From Candidatus Epulonipiscium viviparus (GTDB taxonomy: Bacteria; Bacillota; Clostridia; Lachnospirales; Cellulosilyticaceae): a stretch of 64,000 nt of DNA. Below are positions 16,709 through 25,454 of this stretch, piece after piece. The notes below the pieces were generated by a model. The model was not told the DNA's origin. It was given only the letters and a program-made list of their open reading frames with translations, and searched no databases. Positions within the stretch are counted from its first letter, which is position 1. Each line of letters begins with the position of its first letter. The stretch covers positions 2,497,302-2,561,301 of the forward strand of contig NZ_CP117982.1 of NCBI RefSeq assembly GCF_030708075.1, given 5' to 3'. A program made the position numbers and the translations under genes.

Positions 16709-18697
16709 ATGGTAGTAAATAGCGAGTTTAGCTTGTCGCATAATGGGCATATAATTTTAGAGCATACGGATGACTCTCCAATGCTATTTGCAGGAGTGGG
16801 AGAAGAAACAGTTGAAATGTATAGGGGTAATTTTGATATTGCAGACTATTTGATCGAGCGCAATAGGCTGAAGTTGACGCAGATTGTGGAAGAAAATGGC
16901 AATTATAGGCTAAATTTTGATGATCAGATAGAGGTATATGTGACTGTTACCTACGACAAAGTAACGTTAGATTTTACGCAAATCAATATGGCATTGAACA
17001 GGTTTTTTATTAGGCTCAATTCTACTGCAGATGAAAAGATTTTTGGATTGGGCGAGCAGATGTCTTATCTCAATTTAAAAGGAAGAAACTTTCCGATATT
17101 TACTTCGGAGCCCGGAGTGGGTAGGGACAAATCGACCTATATAACTTGGCGTTCCGATGTTGAGAACAAAGCTGGGGGAGATTATTACAACACGAACTTT
17201 CCGCAGCCGACGTATGTGTCGTCAAATATGTATTTTCTGCACGTAGACTCTACTGCCTATGCTGATTTTAATTTTAAGAATGATGCGTTTACGGAAGTGG
17301 CAGTTTGGGAGGTGCCAAAGCAGATTGTGATTCAGGGTGGATCGAGCTATTTGGATTTGGTAGAAAAACTTACTGCGTATCTAGGTAGGCAGCCAGAGCT
17401 TCCAGACTGGATTTATAATGGCGTGATTTTGGGTCTACAGGGTGGAACAGATCGTACCTTTGGATTACTCGATAAAACGATCGAGCATGGAATTAAGGTT
17501 GCTGCTGTATGGGCTCAAGATTGGTGCGGTAAGCGAGTGACTTCGTTTGGAAAGCGGTTGCAATGGAATTGGCAATATCATAAAGAGATGTATCCTGAGT
17601 TGCCTAAAAAGATTGCGGAGCTGCATAAGCAAAATATTAAGTTTCTGGGCTATGTTAATCCGTATCTAGTGAATGACGGACCGCTTTATAAAGAAGGAAA
17701 AGATAAAGGATACTTTGCAACCAAGCATGATGGGTCGGAGTATTTGGTAGATTTTGGAGAATTCGATTGCGGTGTAGTGGATCTCACAAACCCTGCAGCA
17801 TACGCGTGGTTTAAAGATGATGTTATCAAGAAGTATTCGATAGATATTGGAATGGATGGCTGGATGGCCGATTTTGGAGAATATTTGCCAACCGATGATA
17901 TCAAATTATATAGCGGAAAGAGCGCTATGATCGAGCATAACCATTGGCCAGTGTTGTGGGCAAAGTGTAATTATGACGCTGTGGCAGAAGCCAAAAAAAC
18001 AGGAGAGATCGTATATTTTATGAGAGCGGGAGGAGCAGGATCGCAAAAGTATTGCCCATTGCTATGGGCAGGAGATCAGTCGGTGGACTTTTCGATACAC
18101 GATGGGTTGGCATCGACGGTTGTGGCCGCACTCTCAGCTGGAATGACAGGTTGCGGAATATCTCACAGCGATATAGGCGGGTATACTTCGCTATTTGAGA
18201 ACACCAGAGACAAAGAACTGTTTTTGCGATGGGCAGAAATGGCGGCATTTACTCCGGTGATGCGAACTCATGAGGGCAACAGACCGGAGACCAATTTTCA
18301 GTACTATGATGATGAAGATTGTATGGCAAGATTCGCTAGGCTTGTGGATGTACATGTAATGTTAAAAGACTACATCAAAGCTGCTGTTTCAGAGAATGCG
18401 CAAAAGGGAATTCCTGTGCAACGACCACTGTTTATGCATTATCCAGATGATGAGGTGGCATATGAACAGCAATTCTCCTATTTGCTAGGAGAAGATCTGC
18501 TGGTGGCGCCGGTATATGAAAGCAATAGAAGTGACTGGAAGGTGTATCTGCCAAAAGGTCAATGGGTTCATCTATGGACCGAGAAAGAATATACGCAAGG
18601 GTATCACACAGTTGCTGCGGAGCTGGGCTATCCACCAGTATTTTATAAAAAGGAGTCGGCGGCAATATTTAAGGCAATCAAATATGAGGTGAAATAA
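16709..18697 (+). CDS. Sulfoquinovosidase, GH31 (YihQ-type)
   Basis: A 662-residue GH31 alpha-glycosidase, close in length to E. coli YihQ (678). It would hydrolyse sulfoquinovosyl glycerol to sulfoquinovose and glycerol in the cytosol; there is no signal peptide. Asp388 in GWMADFGEY is the nucleophile and Asp456 in LWAGDQ the acid/base. The residues that read the sulfonate in YihQ are all present at equivalent spacing: Gln270, Arg283 and Trp286 (RLQW) and Tyr492 (GGYTSLFE). This separates it from ordinary alpha-glucosidases. It lies 18 bases after the DUF4867 gene. Confidence 0.93.
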   Translation: MVVNSEFSLSHNGHIILEHTDDSPMLFAGVGEETVEMYRGNFDIADYLIERNRLKLTQIVEENGNYRLNFDDQIEVYVTVTYDKVTLDFTQINMALNRFFIRLNSTADEKIFGLGEQMSYLNLKGRNFPIFTSEPGVGRDKSTYITWRSDVENKAGGDYYNTNFPQPTYVSSNMYFLHVDSTAYADFNFKNDAFTEVAVWEVPKQIVIQGGSSYLDLVEKLTAYLGRQPELPDWIYNGVILGLQGGTDRTFGLLDKTIEHGIKVAAVWAQDWCGKRVTSFGKRLQWNWQYHKEMYPELPKKIAELHKQNIKFLGYVNPYLVNDGPLYKEGKDKGYFATKHDGSEYLVDFGEFDCGVVDLTNPAAYAWFKDDVIKKYSIDIGMDGWMADFGEYLPTDDIKLYSGKSAMIEHNHWPVLWAKCNYDAVAEAKKTGEIVYFMRAGGAGSQKYCPLLWAGDQSVDFSIHDGLASTVVAALSAGMTGCGISHSDIGGYTSLFENTRDKELFLRWAEMAAFTPVMRTHEGNRPETNFQYYDDEDCMARFARLVDVHVMLKDYIKAAVSENAQKGIPVQRPLFMHYPDDEVAYEQQFSYLLGEDLLVAPVYESNRSDWKVYLPKGQWVHLWTEKEYTQGYHTVAAELGYPPVFYKKESAAIFKAIKYEVK

Positions 18698-19429
18698 ATG
18701 AGTGAAGTTGTAACAACAGGTTTATTTTTTGTGGTTATTCTTCTATCTCATATCATTCATGGAATTACGGGCTTTGCGGGGACTCTCCTTGCAATGCCCT
18801 TTGCCATTGAATTGGTAGGAATAGATGTGGCAAGACCAGTTTTAAATGTATTGGCAATATTTTCGGGATTTTATGTATTGGTAAATAATTACAAATACGT
18901 AAATTACAAAGAGCTACGAAAAATTGTGTTGATCATGCTGGTGGGAATATTTTCGGGAATATACATAAAATTTCTATTTGTTGGAAACGAAAGAGTTCTA
19001 ATGATATTTTTAGGAATATTTATAATTTACTTATCAATTAAGGGGTTGTTTATCAAGAAAAAAGAGTATAAAGAAACGAGCGCAATAAAATCGAATGCGT
19101 TGCTGGTGTTTGCAGGTATTGTGCACGGGATATTTGTTGCAGGAGGACCTATATTAATAGGCTACTTAAGTGAGAAAATTAAAGACAAGACAGTTTTTAG
19201 AGCAACAATTTCGACGGTGTGGATATTCCTAAATACTGTAATACTTGCAGATGATATCAGGATGGGCCTATGGGATGGAGAGCTGCTAAAAATTTTAGCG
19301 ATAGGAACGCCCATATTGTTTGGAGGAATGTTTATAGGTACAAAGTTGTATCACAAGATGAATCAGGAAACATTTATGAAAATAACATATATTCTGCTAT
19401 TTATTGCAGGAGTGATAACAATTTTTTAG
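18698..19429 (+). CDS. TSUP (TauE/SafE) family exporter
   Basis: A 243-residue integral membrane protein with about eight hydrophobic segments in two homologous halves, each marked by a HGI motif: HGITGFAGTLLAMPF near residue 23 and HGIFVAGGPILIGYL near 143. TSUP proteins move sulfite, sulfoacetate and other sulfonates. Its ATG directly follows the stop codon of the sulfoquinovosidase gene. In this operon it would most likely export the sulfonated end product (3-hydroxypropanesulfonate, DHPS or sulfite). Confidence 0.85.
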   Translation: MSEVVTTGLFFVVILLSHIIHGITGFAGTLLAMPFAIELVGIDVARPVLNVLAIFSGFYVLVNNYKYVNYKELRKIVLIMLVGIFSGIYIKFLFVGNERVLMIFLGIFIIYLSIKGLFIKKKEYKETSAIKSNALLVFAGIVHGIFVAGGPILIGYLSEKIKDKTVFRATISTVWIFLNTVILADDIRMGLWDGELLKILAIGTPILFGGMFIGTKLYHKMNQETFMKITYILLFIAGVITIF

Positions 19430-19444
19430 TAGGAGGAGATTGAA

Positions 19445-20377
19445 ATGCAAGGCATAGTTTTTAATATTCAACATTTTACAATCCACGATGGGCCAGGCAT
19501 CAGAACAGAACTATTTTTGAAAGGATGCCCCTTGCGATGCGAATGGTGTAGCAATCCGGAGGGGCTGTTGCCAAAGTTGGAGGTGGGAGTATACAAAACT
19601 AAGTGCATTGCTAAGTGCGAAGATTGCGCAAAGGCTTGCCCTCAAGGAAACATACTGACTTTTAATCGCGGAAAAATTCAGTCTATAGACAGAGATAAAT
19701 GTACTGGCTGTTTGGAATGTGCCAAAGCATGCCCGACAGAAGCGATTAGGCAATGGGGCAAGATTATAAATATAGAAGAATGCATGAAAGAAATTTTAAA
19801 AGATAAGGGCTATTATCAGCGCTCTGGTGGCGGAGTTACAATTTCGGGAGGGGAGCCACTACTGCAAAGCGAATTTGTGGCATCGGTATTTAGAGAATGC
19901 CAAAATGAGGGCATCCATACGTGTGTGGAAACAAGCATGTATGTGACATGGGAAAATGTGGCAGCGGTATTGCCGTATGCAGATATGGTTATTGCAGATA
20001 TAAAGCACATGAAGGCAGATGTTCACAAAAAATTTACGGGGGTTAGTAATAAGCTGATCTTGGAGAATCTCAAAAAATTGAGTCAAACAGGCAAGGAAAT
20101 TATTTTGCGGATACCTGTTATTCCAAACGTAAATGAAGATACGGACAATGTGGAAGCGACGGCAGATTTTATACTAAATGAAATGAGTAATAACATTAGA
20201 ACGCTACAGTTGTTAAGTTTTATGCATCTGGGAGAAGAAAAATATGAGTCACTGGGAATGCCATATAAAAATATCGATGTGAATCGAACGGCTTTTCAGA
20301 AGGTAGTTGCCGAAATAGCAGAGTATATGAATTCTCGAGGGATACATTGCGTGGTGGGGACTAAGGAGAAAGAATAA
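19445..20377 (+). CDS. Glycyl-radical enzyme activating enzyme (radical SAM)
   Basis: A 310-residue radical-SAM activase that installs the glycyl radical on its partner. The SAM cluster motif CPLRCEWC gives Cys28, Cys32 and Cys35. Two extra ferredoxin-like clusters follow: KCEDCAKACP and KCTGCLECAKACP, the insert typical of activases for choline lyase, glycerol dehydratase and sulfonate lyases. The SGGEPLLQ motif is present. It is one gene upstream of its likely substrate, matching an HpfH or HpsH role. Confidence 0.92.
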   Translation: MQGIVFNIQHFTIHDGPGIRTELFLKGCPLRCEWCSNPEGLLPKLEVGVYKTKCIAKCEDCAKACPQGNILTFNRGKIQSIDRDKCTGCLECAKACPTEAIRQWGKIINIEECMKEILKDKGYYQRSGGGVTISGGEPLLQSEFVASVFRECQNEGIHTCVETSMYVTWENVAAVLPYADMVIADIKHMKADVHKKFTGVSNKLILENLKKLSQTGKEIILRIPVIPNVNEDTDNVEATADFILNEMSNNIRTLQLLSFMHLGEEKYESLGMPYKNIDVNRTAFQKVVAEIAEYMNSRGIHCVVGTKEKE

Positions 20378-20404
20378 CAAAATCAAATTTTAGAGGTGAA
20401 TATA

Positions 20405-22879
20405 ATGAGTGCAGTTGGAACACAACCTTTTGATCAAACCTATAGTTTAGGGTATCAAGTCAACCATGAAGATTGGTCACCATTTCCGAGAGTTAATCAT
20501 CTTAGGCAAAAGTTTTTGGATCGACCATATGATGTGGATGTTGAAAGATTACGATTAGTAACGGAAGCGTATCAGAATAATGAAGATAAACCTAGAAAAC
20601 TTCAATGTGCGTATGCGTTCGAAAATATTTTGCTGAACACGCAGTTATATATTTATGACGAAGATCTAATTTTGGGCGAAATTGCAGCGCCCGCAAAGGC
20701 GTCTCCGATCTATCCAGAATTTTCGGTAAAATGGATTATAGACGAAATATTACATTCACCATTTGAAGAAAGATCAAACGATCAATTTTATATCAGAAAT
20801 GATTCCGATAGAGAAGAAATAGTGGCCCTTTGCAGGTACTGGGAAGGCAAAACTGTAGACGATGCGGTTACCGCAAGGCTCGAGGAATCGCAAACGGTGG
20901 GCTCGCAAGTTGGGGACAAGGTGTTTCAAACCAACGTATATCAATATGCGGGCATTGGCCACTTGGCAGCGGATTATGACGTTTTGATGAAAGAGGGCTA
21001 TAACGGGTTAATCAACAAAGCGACGGCAGCGCGTAAAAAATTATCGAAAAAAGATCCTGAGTATGCAGATAAGCGAGATTTTTATGATGCGATGATAATA
21101 ATGTTGGAGGCCGCAAAGAAATATATCGCGAGATACGCAAAGCTAGCAGAGGAAAGTGCTATTGCAGAAAAGGATGAAGGTCGCAAGAGAGAGTTGGAAG
21201 CGATGGCGGCAAATTGCTATGCTATTGCGGGAGAAGCACCAAAAACATTTTGGCAGGCAGTGCAACTATTCAATTTTGCAACGACGCTGATACAAATAGA
21301 AAGCAATGGGCATTCGATATCATATGGACGAATGGATCAATGGCTGCACCCAATTTATGAACAGGATATGCGCAGCGGAAATCTAACGAAAGAGTTTGCA
21401 TTAGAAATTTTGGAAGTGCAGTTTGTAAAGATGAATAACCCAACAAAACTTAAGGATAAAGGAACTGTATTGGTGCGAAATGGCCGAGGTTTTGGTGGAG
21501 AAAGTCTAACGATTGGCGGCATTGATAAAAACGGAAACGATGTAACCAACGATTTGACAATGTTAATATTGGAGGGCTCCGCGCATACACGAATGATGAA
21601 TCCTTGGGTTTGTGTGCGTATGCATGAGAACACACCGTATGAGTTGAAAGTGAAAGCTGTGGAATGTATTAGGGCAGGATACGGACATCCAAAACTGTTT
21701 AATGATGCGCCTACGATTAAAGCGATGATGAGAAAAGGGATGACTCTAGAAGAAGCAAGAGAGTATGTAGTTGTAGGCTGCGTTGAGCCGAGTTTACCAG
21801 GGCAGGAGTTTGGTTGGCACGATGCGGCATATGTGAATACAGCAAAAATGATGGAAATGGTAATAAATGGTGGAAAATGCTTAGATGGTGGAGTGTTCAA
21901 TAAGCAAATTGGGCCAAATACAGGAACTCTGGAGACATACGAAACGTTTGAACAGGTTTTAGAAAGCGTAGAAAAGCAATTCGATTATTGGTGCGATCAA
22001 ATGTGTAGCAGCCTAAATATTATCGACGAAGCGCATAGAGTTTGCAAGCCAACGCCATATATTTCGGCTTTCTTTAGCAATTGTATAGAAACAGGAAAAG
22101 ATCTAAGTGAGGGCGGTGCCAAATACAACGGAACAGGGCCGCAAGCAAGTGGAATCGCGACTTGTGCAGATAGCCTTGCAACGATAAAGCAACTAGTTTT
22201 TGATGAAAAGAAATATACAGGTGCCGAGTTACTACAAGCTGTTAAGGATAACTGGGAGGGGCATGAAAAGTTGTACGCTATAGTGAATGGATCCAAAGTG
22301 CATCATTATGGCAACGATGATGAGTATGCAGATGAATTGTTTAAGTTTATGTTCGAAACTTATTGCAACAATATCAATGGCAGAAAAAATCCACGCGGAG
22401 GAAATTATAGTCCTGGTGTATATTCTGTAAACGCAAATGTTGGAATGGGGATGTTTACTAACGCATCGCTGGATGGCCGATTTAAGGGAGAAGCAATCTC
22501 GGATAATATGGGGCCGGTGCACACCGATGGCGGCTCTCACGACATATGCGGACCAACAGCAATAGCAAATTCGGTGGCAAAAGTAGATCATAGCCTAGCG
22601 ACAAATGGGACTCTACTAAATCTGAGATTTCCGCAAGAAGCTGTTGCAGGGACAGAGGGCAGAGATAATCTGGTAAGCTTTATAGACGAATACCTGTCGA
22701 GGCATCCGATGCATGTGCAATTTAATATAATGAATGCGCAAACAATGCGTGCGGCACAGAAAAATCCAGAGAAGTATAAGGATATGCTAGTGCGAGTGGC
22801 CGGGTATAGCGCATATTTTGTGGAGCTCGGAAAGCCACTACAAAAGGATTTGATACAGAGAACAGAACTACATTTTTAG
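20405..22879 (+). CDS. Glycyl-radical enzyme, candidate DHPS dehydratase (HpfG) or sulfolyase (HpsG)
   Basis: An 824-residue pyruvate-formate-lyase-like enzyme. The thiyl radical cysteine is Cys459 in VVVGCVEPS, with Glu461 two residues later, as in CutC-like eliminases and diol dehydratases and unlike the Cys-Cys pair of pyruvate formate-lyase. The radical-bearing glycine is Gly800 in RVAGYSAYF. With the neighbouring aldehyde/alcohol dehydrogenase and sulfoglycolysis genes it best fits DHPS dehydratase, making 3-sulfopropionaldehyde. The sulfolyase, which makes hydroxyacetone and sulfite, cannot be excluded by reading alone; no dissimilatory sulfite reductase is in the window. ATG 20405 follows AGAGGTG; an upstream GTG (20396) is part of that ribosome site. 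Confidence 0.85.
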   Translation: MSAVGTQPFDQTYSLGYQVNHEDWSPFPRVNHLRQKFLDRPYDVDVERLRLVTEAYQNNEDKPRKLQCAYAFENILLNTQLYIYDEDLILGEIAAPAKASPIYPEFSVKWIIDEILHSPFEERSNDQFYIRNDSDREEIVALCRYWEGKTVDDAVTARLEESQTVGSQVGDKVFQTNVYQYAGIGHLAADYDVLMKEGYNGLINKATAARKKLSKKDPEYADKRDFYDAMIIMLEAAKKYIARYAKLAEESAIAEKDEGRKRELEAMAANCYAIAGEAPKTFWQAVQLFNFATTLIQIESNGHSISYGRMDQWLHPIYEQDMRSGNLTKEFALEILEVQFVKMNNPTKLKDKGTVLVRNGRGFGGESLTIGGIDKNGNDVTNDLTMLILEGSAHTRMMNPWVCVRMHENTPYELKVKAVECIRAGYGHPKLFNDAPTIKAMMRKGMTLEEAREYVVVGCVEPSLPGQEFGWHDAAYVNTAKMMEMVINGGKCLDGGVFNKQIGPNTGTLETYETFEQVLESVEKQFDYWCDQMCSSLNIIDEAHRVCKPTPYISAFFSNCIETGKDLSEGGAKYNGTGPQASGIATCADSLATIKQLVFDEKKYTGAELLQAVKDNWEGHEKLYAIVNGSKVHHYGNDDEYADELFKFMFETYCNNINGRKNPRGGNYSPGVYSVNANVGMGMFTNASLDGRFKGEAISDNMGPVHTDGGSHDICGPTAIANSVAKVDHSLATNGTLLNLRFPQEAVAGTEGRDNLVSFIDEYLSRHPMHVQFNIMNAQTMRAAQKNPEKYKDMLVRVAGYSAYFVELGKPLQKDLIQRTELHF

Positions 22880-22897
22880 TAATAGGAGACGAAAATT

Positions 22898-24034
22898 ATG
22901 AAAAATTATAGTTTTAAGATACCGCAAAATATAGAATTCGGATTAGGGAGCCTTCATAAGCTAGCAGAAATTTTAGATAAATCGGAACATGTTTTGTTGA
23001 TATCTGATAAAGGACTTGCGGCCATAGGGGTAGTGAAAATGGTTGAAGATATATTGGGGCATAGCGGAATTGGGTATACGAAATTTTTAGATGTAAAGCC
23101 AAACCCAACTATAGATATAGTGACCGCAGCGACGGAAGCTTTTAAAAACTGTGGGGCCACCAGTATTATAGCGTTGGGAGGAGGCAGCCCCATCGATGTG
23201 GCAAAAGCGACTGGAGTGTTGGCGACCTATGCTGGAAAAATTACCGATTATGAAGGCAATCATAAGGTACCAGGGCCGATTGTTCCAATAATAGCAATAC
23301 CAACTACGGCCGGGACAGGGAGCGAAGTTACTGCTTCTGCGGTTATTACGGATGAGGCAAGAAACTATAAGATGACAGTGTTTAGTTACGAAATGTTGCC
23401 CAAGTATGCAATATTAGATCCGAAGCTAATTATGAGTGCGCCGTCACATATAGCAGCAGCCTGTGGAGTAGACGCTCTGATTCATGCAATGGAGGCATAT
23501 CTTTCTGTAAATGCGACACCGTTTTCTGATGCTATGGCGGAAAAAGCGATGGAGATGATAGGAAGGAGCATCCGTAGATTTGTTGCCAACCGAGAAGATG
23601 TAGAAGCGGCTTGCGATATGATGGCGGGTTCGAACTTTGCGGGAATAGCGTTTGCATGGGCTAGACTAGGATGTATACATGCGATGAGCCATCCGGTAAG
23701 CGCATATTTTAATGTGCCCCATGGTGTGGCAAACGCAATATTAATGCCAACGGTGATGAGCTATAACGCACTGACCGATAACGGGAGATACGAAAAAATT
23801 TATAATTATATATGCAAAGGAAAGGCAAACTACACATCGGCGGTGGATCTGGTATATGAAGTAGAATATCTAAACGAAGATCTGGGTATTCCGCAATCGT
23901 TGAGTGAAGTGGGTGTAACGGAAGATAAGATTGTAGCGATGGCAGAAGACGCGGCCAAAAGTGCCAACACACTAGCTAATCCAAGACAAACTACCGCATC
24001 AGATATTGCGGAGCTGTATCGAAAAGCGTTATAG
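22898..24034 (+). CDS. Iron-containing alcohol dehydrogenase, candidate sulfopropionaldehyde reductase (HpfD)
   Basis: A 378-residue type III alcohol dehydrogenase. It shows the NAD-binding GGGSPIDVAK and the metal site: Asp and His in GVDALIHAMEAY, then His in GCIHAMSHP and His in NVPHGVAN. It follows the glycyl-radical enzyme by 18 bases. In fermenting bacteria HpfD reduces 3-sulfopropionaldehyde to 3-hydroxypropanesulfonate with NADH. If the radical enzyme were a sulfolyase, this protein could instead reduce hydroxyacetone to 1,2-propanediol. Confidence 0.85.
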   Translation: MKNYSFKIPQNIEFGLGSLHKLAEILDKSEHVLLISDKGLAAIGVVKMVEDILGHSGIGYTKFLDVKPNPTIDIVTAATEAFKNCGATSIIALGGGSPIDVAKATGVLATYAGKITDYEGNHKVPGPIVPIIAIPTTAGTGSEVTASAVITDEARNYKMTVFSYEMLPKYAILDPKLIMSAPSHIAAACGVDALIHAMEAYLSVNATPFSDAMAEKAMEMIGRSIRRFVANREDVEAACDMMAGSNFAGIAFAWARLGCIHAMSHPVSAYFNVPHGVANAILMPTVMSYNALTDNGRYEKIYNYICKGKANYTSAVDLVYEVEYLNEDLGIPQSLSEVGVTEDKIVAMAEDAAKSANTLANPRQTTASDIAELYRKAL

Positions 24035-24104
24035 ACAGGATCTGCAGTATCTGTTTGTGGATGCTGCAAAAAATAAAAATTATATGTCGAGAGAGGAAAA
24101 TATT

Positions 24105-25436
24105 ATGTTTGAAATGGCTTATATACCAATTGGAGTTCCAACTTTTCATTTAGAGAGTGCGCAAATTGAATTTAATAAATCAATAGAAATGATAAAATCT
24201 TTGACAGATGCTTGCATTTTTCCTGATGAAATGCTATTGTCAATGGACAGCCTAGAAAAATTTTTGGCAAAAATAAGTCCGAAATTGGTAGTGGTACAAA
24301 ATATTACGTTTGCCAATGCCGCGTATATAACAGAGGTACTGAAGAAATTTGACTGCCCTGTATTGCTATGGACATTGCGAGAGCCTGTAATAGATGGAGG
24401 CAGATTGAGACTGAACTCTCTGACTGGAGCATATTCAGCAGGGAACGCATTGCTAAATTTCAGAGAAGGCAATTTTGAGTATATATTTGGCTCACCAGAA
24501 GAATCAGAGGTGCAAAATAAAATTGCAGCAACGATAAAGGCTGCGAAAGTAAAATATGATTTGACAAAAACTAAAATTGCATCTATAGGGCATACGCCAC
24601 AAGGGTTTGGATTTGGACGCGCGTTGGATGTGGAAGTTGCTAAATATTTCGGATCAACATTGGAGTGTATTGAGGCGAGAGAGTTGATTGATAAGGCAAA
24701 AACTTTTGCAGATGCGGAGTGCGCAGAAAATTTGGTAGAGTTTGAAAAATCGTGTTGCAATCATGAGGCAATTGATATAAAAAATATGACGGACTTTGCT
24801 AAATTGTTGAAGGCGTATAAAGAATATGTAATAGAGAATAATATTCAAGTAATCGCGTCTAGATGCTGGCCAGACTTTTTTGTATCATATGGGACACCAG
24901 TCTGTGCGGTATTGTCGATGTTAAACGACTTGGGAGTTGCTGCTAGTTGTGAATCGGATACATTTGGTGCGCTATCTATGTATATTGCAGCAAAATTGAG
25001 CGGAAAAGTGACATTTTTTGGAGATCCTGTTTCGTTGGATGAAGAGGAAAATACAATAACCTATTGGCATTGCGGAATGGCGCCTTGCTCTCTGGCAGAT
25101 GCGGAAAAAGCTAATATAGGAATTCATCCGAATAGAAAAATAGGCCCAGTTATGGATTTCGGTTGCAAAGCAAATGACGTCGCGACAGTATTTAGAATTG
25201 GCAAGGACGGCGATGGCAAGTTTAGATTTTTTGTGATGTCTGGAAGTATTTTGGAGAAGCCAAAGCAGTTTCAAGGGACATCGGTTGTGGTAAAGCCTGA
25301 GGCAAATAGCAAAGATGTGGTAACGAGAAGTGTAAAAGACGGATGGGAGCCTCACTTTGTTGTGGCCTATGGGGATATCGCAACAGAGCTCGAAATCTTA
25401 GCAAGAATGTTAGGGTTTGAAGTTATGAAATATTAA
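24105..25436 (+). CDS. L-fucose-isomerase-like protein, substrate unknown
   Basis: A 443-residue protein related to the L-fucose/L-arabinose isomerase superfamily. It has two alpha/beta domains at the N-terminus, WTLREPVIDGGRLRLNS near residue 90, the ASRCWPDF segment, and a C-terminal beta domain with HCGMAPCSLA and GDGKFRFF. The glutamate in ASCESD near residue 290 is a plausible metal ligand. ATG 24105 is supported by GAGAGG upstream; the frame is open further upstream but without a ribosome site. It could isomerise sulfoquinovose or an epimeric or reduced sulfosugar. With DUF4867 present the cluster has two isomerase candidates. Confidence 0.7.
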   Translation: MFEMAYIPIGVPTFHLESAQIEFNKSIEMIKSLTDACIFPDEMLLSMDSLEKFLAKISPKLVVVQNITFANAAYITEVLKKFDCPVLLWTLREPVIDGGRLRLNSLTGAYSAGNALLNFREGNFEYIFGSPEESEVQNKIAATIKAAKVKYDLTKTKIASIGHTPQGFGFGRALDVEVAKYFGSTLECIEARELIDKAKTFADAECAENLVEFEKSCCNHEAIDIKNMTDFAKLLKAYKEYVIENNIQVIASRCWPDFFVSYGTPVCAVLSMLNDLGVAASCESDTFGALSMYIAAKLSGKVTFFGDPVSLDEEENTITYWHCGMAPCSLADAEKANIGIHPNRKIGPVMDFGCKANDVATVFRIGKDGDGKFRFFVMSGSILEKPKQFQGTSVVVKPEANSKDVVTRSVKDGWEPHFVVAYGDIATELEILARMLGFEVMKY

Positions 25437-25454
25437 TTAAGAGGGGTTATGTAA

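Noticed and set aside
21355-21900. Long minus-strand frames inside the glycyl-radical enzyme gene
   Set aside because: Antisense shadows with no ribosome site; the plus frame has all motifs of a known enzyme.
20405-22879. Pyruvate formate-lyase
   Set aside because: The active loop has one cysteine (GCVEP), not the adjacent Cys-Cys pair of pyruvate formate-lyase, and the activase has the two extra iron-sulfur clusters of the eliminase group.
24006-24104. Upstream extension of the isomerase-like gene overlapping the alcohol dehydrogenase
   Set aside because: No ribosome site upstream; GAGAGG lies directly before ATG 24105, where family-like sequence begins.
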